Below are positions 60,066 through 64,000 of a stretch of DNA of 64,000 bases, piece by piece. The first letter of the stretch is position 1. Each line of letters starts with the position of its first letter. A model generated the notes under the pieces. It had not been told where the DNA came from and did no database searches. It saw nothing but the letters and a program-made list of their open reading frames with translations. Origin of the DNA: Paracoccaceae bacterium (GTDB taxonomy: Bacteria > Pseudomonadota > Alphaproteobacteria > Rhodobacterales > Rhodobacteraceae). The stretch is from assembly GCA_018222585.1 (NCBI GenBank), contig JAAFAB010000006.1, forward strand, positions 124,001-188,000, written 5' to 3'. The translations under genes and the position numbers were made by a program.

Positions 60066-61772
60066 TCAGATCCGCCAGGGCACGACGCCCGGCGGCAGGC
60101 GCCGCCCCAGCCGGTCCAGCGCCACCATCAGCCCCATAGTCGCGGCCACGGTCACGCTGGCCATGGCGGCGGCCAACACGGTGTAGCCGCCGTCCTCGTA
60201 GTTGAAGATCGTGGTGCCGATGGTCTCGTTGCCCGTCGACCAGAGCAGGGCCGAGACGGTGATCTCGTTATAGGCGGTCAGGAAGACCAGGATCGCCCCG
60301 GACCCCGCCGCCGGGGCCACCAGCGGCAGGAAGATCCGCCACATCCGCCGTCCGAAGCCCGCCCCCGACACCCGCGCCGCATCGTCCAGAGAGGGGTCGA
60401 GCTGGCCGTAGGCCGCCGCCACCGGTTTCAGCGCGACCGAAAAGAAGGCCGTCAGATAGGCCAGCGCGATGATCCAGAGCGTGTTGTAGAGCGACACCCC
60501 CAGCCCCGGAAGCGGCCGCAGGAAGGCCAGGATGAAGGCGATCGAGATCACCAGGCCGGGCACCGCGTAGCTGACTTCGGCCAGGGTGGCGATGCCGCCC
60601 GAGACCCGGCGCGCGCCCCGCCCCCGTGCGGTCAGGAAGAAGGCCAGAAGACAGGACAGCCCGGCCAGCACCAGGGCCGCGCCGCCCGCCGTCAGGGTCG
60701 AGTTGAAGAAGGCGCGCAGGGTCACGCCCTGGCGCAGCAGCACCTCGGCGAAATTGTCCCAGGTCAGGGTCGCGAGGGTCAGCTTGACGCCATAGGTCGG
60801 CACCAGCGCCGTGGCCACCAGAGAGGTCAGCGGCAGCACCAGCGTCGCCACGGCGTAGAGCACCAGCCCCGCGGTCACCCAGCCCCGCCAGCGGCCAAGC
60901 GCGATGCGCAGGCTGGCCTGCGGCGGGCCGATCACCTGGGCACGGGCGCGTCGTTGCAGCACGCTCTGCAGCCAAATCGCCAGCACCGCCACAACCGCCA
61001 GCAGGACCGAGATCACCGCCACGTCGCGCAGCACCGAGGGCCCGAAGCTGGACAGGCGGCGCCAGATCAGCACCGGCAGCGTGGTGTAGCGCGCCGGGAT
61101 CCCCAGCAGGGCCGGAATGCCGAAGTTGCCAAGCGCCGAGACGAAGGCCAGCGCGAAGCCCGCCAGCAGCGAGGGCGCCAGTAGCGGCAGCAGCACCCGC
61201 GACAGCAGGCGAAGCGGGCGGGCGCCGGCGATCCGCGCGGCCTCGGACATCTCGCGCGGGAGGGCGCGCAGGGCGGCCAGCACGACAAGGAAGACCAGCG
61301 GCGCATGTTGCAGCGTCAGCAACAGCCAGACCCCGGCGGCGGAATAGAGCGGATGGGTCGCCCCGACCGGTGGCGCCAGTCCCAGTGCCTGCAGCACCGG
61401 CGAGGCGGGTCCGAGGGCCTGCACCCAGGCGATCGCGGTGACATGGGGCGGGATCATCATCGGCAGCAGCAGCACGAAGACGAAGAGCCCCCTGCCGCGC
61501 AGGTCCGTCAGCCCGATGGCAAGCGCCATGGCCGTGCCGATCAGCAAGGCACCGAGCGCCGAGATCATCGCGCTTTCCAGCGAGTTCCACAGCGCCACGC
61601 GGACCGAACGCGCGGCCGCCGCCTCGAGCAGCGGCGCAAGACTGGGCAGCCCGTCCTCGCTCAGCCCGATGCGGAACAGCAACCCGAGCGGCAGCGCGAA
61701 CAGCAGCAGGGCGAGGAGAAGAAGCGCGGCGAGCACCAGGGGCTCGCCGCGCAGCAGTCGTTTCAGGCGCAA
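60066..61772 (-). CDS. ABC transporter permease, Fbp/AfuB type (two fused permease domains)
   Basis: The 568-residue inner-membrane protein has two homologous six-helix permease halves, each with an EAA-type loop (REMSEAARIAGARPLRLLSR and DPSLDDAARVSGAGFGRRMW). This is the usual form in ferric iron, 2-aminoethylphosphonate and related importers. It starts with TTG at 61770-61772, three bases after the stop of the binding-protein gene. No ATPase gene follows; the next gene downstream is convergent hyuB. Confidence 0.9.
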   Translation of the reverse strand: MRLKRLLRGEPLVLAALLLLALLLFALPLGLLFRIGLSEDGLPSLAPLLEAAAARSVRVALWNSLESAMISALGALLIGTAMALAIGLTDLRGRGLFVFVLLLPMMIPPHVTAIAWVQALGPASPVLQALGLAPPVGATHPLYSAAGVWLLLTLQHAPLVFLVVLAALRALPREMSEAARIAGARPLRLLSRVLLPLLAPSLLAGFALAFVSALGNFGIPALLGIPARYTTLPVLIWRRLSSFGPSVLRDVAVISVLLAVVAVLAIWLQSVLQRRARAQVIGPPQASLRIALGRWRGWVTAGLVLYAVATLVLPLTSLVATALVPTYGVKLTLATLTWDNFAEVLLRQGVTLRAFFNSTLTAGGAALVLAGLSCLLAFFLTARGRGARRVSGGIATLAEVSYAVPGLVISIAFILAFLRPLPGLGVSLYNTLWIIALAYLTAFFSVALKPVAAAYGQLDPSLDDAARVSGAGFGRRMWRIFLPLVAPAAGSGAILVFLTAYNEITVSALLWSTGNETIGTTIFNYEDGGYTVLAAAMASVTVAATMGLMVALDRLGRRLPPGVVPWRI

Positions 61773-61775
61773 GGG

Positions 61776-62753
61776 TCAGCCGCCGAAGATGGAGAGGAAA
61801 CGGTCCTTGTTCTCCATGTCGTTGGCCAGGGCGGCGGCCGGGTCGAAGTCCATCAGGGTGATGGCATCGCGGGCCGGGAAACCCTCAGGGGCGGCCACGC
61901 CGGGGTGCGCCGGCAGGTAGCCCATGTCGGCGGCCAGCTGCTGACCCTTCTCGGAGATCAGGAAGTCGATGAAGGCCCGGGCCGCATCGGGGTTCTGTGC
62001 GGTCGACAGGATCGCGGCGGGTTCGGAGACGGCCGAAACGCCCTCTTCGGGGAAGACGAAGGCGACGGGGGCGCCCTTCACCGCTTCGCGGATCGGCAGG
62101 AAGTCGACGACGAAACCGTAAAGCTTTTCACCGCCGGCGATGGCCTTGTAGACGCCGCCGTTGCCGCCCTGCGGGTTGGCGCCCTGCGCGGCCAGACCCT
62201 CGTAGAAATCCCAGCCCAGATCGGGGTTGGAGGTCAGAGCGGCCATGTGGATCGTCGCGGCGCCGGAGGTCAGCGGCGAGGGCATGGCCAGCATGTCCTT
62301 CGCCTCGGGCGCCAGCAGGTCCTTGTAGGAGGTCGGCTGCATCGGCGCATTGGTGTTGTACATGATGCCGGTGGTGATCAGCTTGGTGGCGAACCAGTAG
62401 CCCTCGGCGTCCATGACCCCGGCTTCATAGGCCGAGGTGTCTGCTTCGGGGTAGGCCATCAGGCGGTCTTCGGCCTTCAGGCTTTCCATGGTGACGCTGT
62501 CTGCGATCAGCAGCACGTCCGGTTGCGGGGCCCCGGCGGCGAACTCGGCAGAGAGCTTTGCCATGACCTTGGTGGTGCCTTCGCGGAACCATTCGACCTC
62601 GACCTCGGGATATTCGGCCATGAAGGCATCGACGGTCTGCTGGGCATCGGCATTGGGCTGGCTGGTGTAGAGCACCAGCTTGCCCGAGACATCGGCCAGC
62701 GCCGCAGTGGCGGTCAGCGAGAGGGCGGCGGCGAGAGTGAGAGCGCGTTTCAT
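61776..62753 (-). CDS. Extracellular substrate-binding protein, FbpA/AfuA type
   Basis: The 325-residue exported protein has a signal peptide MKRALTLAAALSLTATAALA|D and a periplasmic body starting VSGKLVLYTSQPNADAQQTV. The family includes ferric iron, thiamine, putrescine and phosphonate binders. The segment YGFVVDFLPIREAVKGAPV lacks the tandem tyrosines of classical FbpA, so an organic ligand is more likely. The ATG at 62751-62753 is preferred over 62762. Its partner permease follows directly. Confidence 0.88.
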   Translation of the reverse strand: MKRALTLAAALSLTATAALADVSGKLVLYTSQPNADAQQTVDAFMAEYPEVEVEWFREGTTKVMAKLSAEFAAGAPQPDVLLIADSVTMESLKAEDRLMAYPEADTSAYEAGVMDAEGYWFATKLITTGIMYNTNAPMQPTSYKDLLAPEAKDMLAMPSPLTSGAATIHMAALTSNPDLGWDFYEGLAAQGANPQGGNGGVYKAIAGGEKLYGFVVDFLPIREAVKGAPVAFVFPEEGVSAVSEPAAILSTAQNPDAARAFIDFLISEKGQQLAADMGYLPAHPGVAAPEGFPARDAITLMDFDPAAALANDMENKDRFLSIFGG

Positions 62754-62934
62754 GCGGGTCATCCTATCTGTCAGAATGTGGTCCGGCTGGGACGGAGGGA
62801 CACCTTGCCGGCAAAGCGGGGCCGGCGTGCGGCCCCCGCGCCGGGGTATCGGTAGAGCGTGACAGTTTTCCTACGGAAAGGTGACAGCTTTGCTGTACCG
62901 CAGGAAGCGCCGCCGCGACCCGATGGGAGCCGGG

Positions 62935-62962
62935 GCACGGCGGGATAGCTCCCGCCCTACGG
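62935..62962. repeat. Single hairpin related to repeat family B
   Basis: GGCGGGA-TAGC-TCCCGCC followed by CTACGG has the size, loop and tail of the family B hairpins. It lies just after the stop of the YbjN-type gene. Confidence 0.5.
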
Positions 62963-62981
62963 CCCTGTCCGGCCGCAGTGC

Positions 62982-63542
62982 CTACCAGTCGATGAATTCG
63001 AGGAAGTCGCCAAGCGCGTATTCCCATTCCCCGAGCGCATATTCGAAGACCTCGGTGGGGATGCCGCTGCGGGTCAGGATGTAGCTCTGCAGGTAGGGAT
63101 CGCCCTCGTCGTCGAGGTAGGCTCCGGCCACCACCGAGTCCTGGTTCCAGTCGTTGATCGTGGCCAGTTCCATTCCCTCGGCCAGGTCGAACCCGGAGGA
63201 GAACATGATGGAATCGCACCCCGCGTTGTCGACGCAGCCGTAGAAATAGATGTTGAAGCCGGTGCCGGAGCTGGCGGAACGGATCATCGGATCGCCCACC
63301 CCGTCGGCCTCCAGGCTGGCACGGTAGCCGAGGTCCTGCAGGACCTGCACCATGCCCTCGGGATCGGCGGCCGAAACGAGGCCCGCCGTGGCAGTGACGC
63401 CACCATCTGAATCCCCGGCCGTACGGAGAACCGAGCCAATGGCGCCGCCGACCAGCCCGCCGGAGGATTTGGCCAGCAGGGGGGTGGCGTTCAGCGGCAA
63501 CAGGGCAAGGACGGTGGCGGCGGCAAGACGAATGGCGGGCAT
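62982..63542 (-). CDS. Exported YbjN-domain protein
   Basis: The 186-residue protein has a signal peptide (MPAIRLAAATVLALLPLNAT ... LAKS) and a YbjN-type domain. VQVLQDLGYRASLEADGVGD, NIYFYGCVDNAGCDSIMFSS with a cysteine pair, and the following helix are its characteristic parts. In Escherichia coli, YbjN is a sensory-regulatory or chaperone-like protein without known enzymatic activity; exported forms are common in alphaproteobacteria. I chose the ATG at 63540-63542 because it opens a proper signal peptide. Confidence 0.8.
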   Translation of the reverse strand: MPAIRLAAATVLALLPLNATPLLAKSSGGLVGGAIGSVLRTAGDSDGGVTATAGLVSAADPEGMVQVLQDLGYRASLEADGVGDPMIRSASSGTGFNIYFYGCVDNAGCDSIMFSSGFDLAEGMELATINDWNQDSVVAGAYLDDEGDPYLQSYILTRSGIPTEVFEYALGEWEYALGDFLEFIDW

Positions 63543-63669
63543 GAGTCCCTCATATGGCTCGTGGAAATCGCCTCCCGTTTGCCCTGACACGCCCCACGAC
63601 GCAACCATTACGCGCCGGCGGCCCGGGCGGGTTGCACCAATGTCGCGGGGTCCCGGCCCGCCGGAACGC

Positions 63670-63703
63670 AAAAGCCCCGCCTCCGAGACCGGACGCGGGG
63701 CTT
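63670..63703 (-). terminator. Intrinsic terminator of rpoD
   Basis: The minus strand has a 9-bp stem AAGCCCCGC/GCGGGGCTT followed by TTTGCG, 24 bp after the rpoD stop. Confidence 0.75.
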
Positions 63704-63726
63704 GAGGTCTTGCGCGTGTCAGCGAC

Positions 63727-64000
63727 TTACTGATCGAGGAAGGAACGCAGCTTGCGCGAGCGGCTCGGGTGCTTGAGCTTGCGCAGGGCCTTCGCCTCGA
63801 TCTGACGGATCCGTTCACGGGTCACGCTGAACTGCTGGCCCACTTCCTCAAGCGTGTGGTCGGTATTCATGCCGATGCCGAAGCGCATCCGCAGCACACG
63901 TTCCTCGCGCGGGGTGAGCGAGGCAAGCACGCGGGTCGTGGTTTCCTTCAGGTTCTCCTGAATGGCGGAATCCAGCGGCAGGATCGCGTTCTTGTCCTCG
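63727..64000 (-). CDS. rpoD: RNA polymerase primary sigma factor RpoD (C-terminal part)
   Basis: About 90 C-terminal residues are present and the 5' part lies beyond the window. They contain sigma region 4: [40 protein letters not shown] and [20 protein letters not shown], ending LDQ. The helix-turn-helix [20 protein letters not shown] reads the -35 element. The near-perfect match to the primary sigma signature makes RpoD much more likely than an alternative sigma factor. Confidence 0.97.
   Translation of the reverse strand, partial: EDKNAILPLDSAIQENLKETTTRVLASLTPREERVLRMRFGIGMNTDHTLEEVGQQFSVTRERIRQIEAKALRKLKHPSRSRKLRSFLDQ

Overview
The window is a high-GC chromosomal stretch (64 kb) from an alphaproteobacterium, most likely a Rhodobacteraceae/Roseobacter-group species. 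The evidence is the PHA block phaZ-phaC-phaP-phaR with exact PhaR boxes, an HvrA/Spb-type H-NS protein, reductive pyrimidine catabolism under a RutR-type regulator, a YcjX-GNAT-YcjF operon, many ABC uptake operons for N-containing compounds, and dispersed Rhodobacteraceae-style intergenic repeats. I see no rRNA or tRNA gene, insertion sequence, integrase, prophage or CRISPR array.

Layout. 1-8.1 kb: tail of an unidentified gene, a PuuA-like glutamine synthetase, a DegT-type aminotransferase, a probably frameshifted hypothetical gene, a 7-bp tandem repeat, truA, and ycjX-GNAT-ycjF. 8.1-13.6 kb: long palindrome, ileS, CHAP lipoprotein, proline-rich protein, ogt. 13.7-19.3 kb: polyhydroxyalkanoate metabolism and a LysR regulator. 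19.3-25.7 kb: a dipeptide-type ABC operon (with a permease-ATPase fusion) divergent from a DUF1028 protein. 25.8-30.0 kb: aldo/keto reductase, Gfo/Idh oxidoreductase, AraC and GntR regulators. 30.1-41.0 kb: pyrimidine import and the reductive pathway (preT-preA, dihydropyrimidinase, carbamoyl-amidase, NMT1-type ABC transporter, RutR). 41.3-45.4 kb: H-NS-like protein, fused trpE(G) behind a Trp-rich leader peptide, ketopantoate reductase-like gene. 45.5-60.0 kb: an island with DUF1185, UPF0280, a 6-hydroxynicotinate-reductase-like protein, MarR, a complete Liv-type transporter, a polytopic membrane protein, and hydantoinase/oxoprolinase A and B. 60.1-64.0 kb: an Fbp-type ABC permease and binding protein without an ATPase, a YbjN-type protein, and the 3' end of rpoD.

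How the genes work together. Two catabolic modules for N-heterocycles stand out. The first is the known reductive uracil/thymine pathway: a RutR-like palindrome precedes the carbamoyl-amidase/transporter operon and a weaker one precedes preT-preA. The second, at 45.5-60.0 kb, looks largely undescribed as a unit. A related MarR-type palindrome (CATTTGCACACAAATG at hyuA, variants at hnr/marR and livK) lies in front of three separate transcription units, which suggests one regulon for import, ring reduction and ATP-dependent lactam opening of an unknown heterocycle.

Other notable signals are a trp attenuation leader, shared palindromes linking a GntR regulator to the dipeptide ABC/DUF1028 divergon, a GNAT-derived micro-ORF coupled inside the pyrimidine ABC operon, two families of intergenic hairpin repeats, and an excess of the octamer TTTGCAAA.
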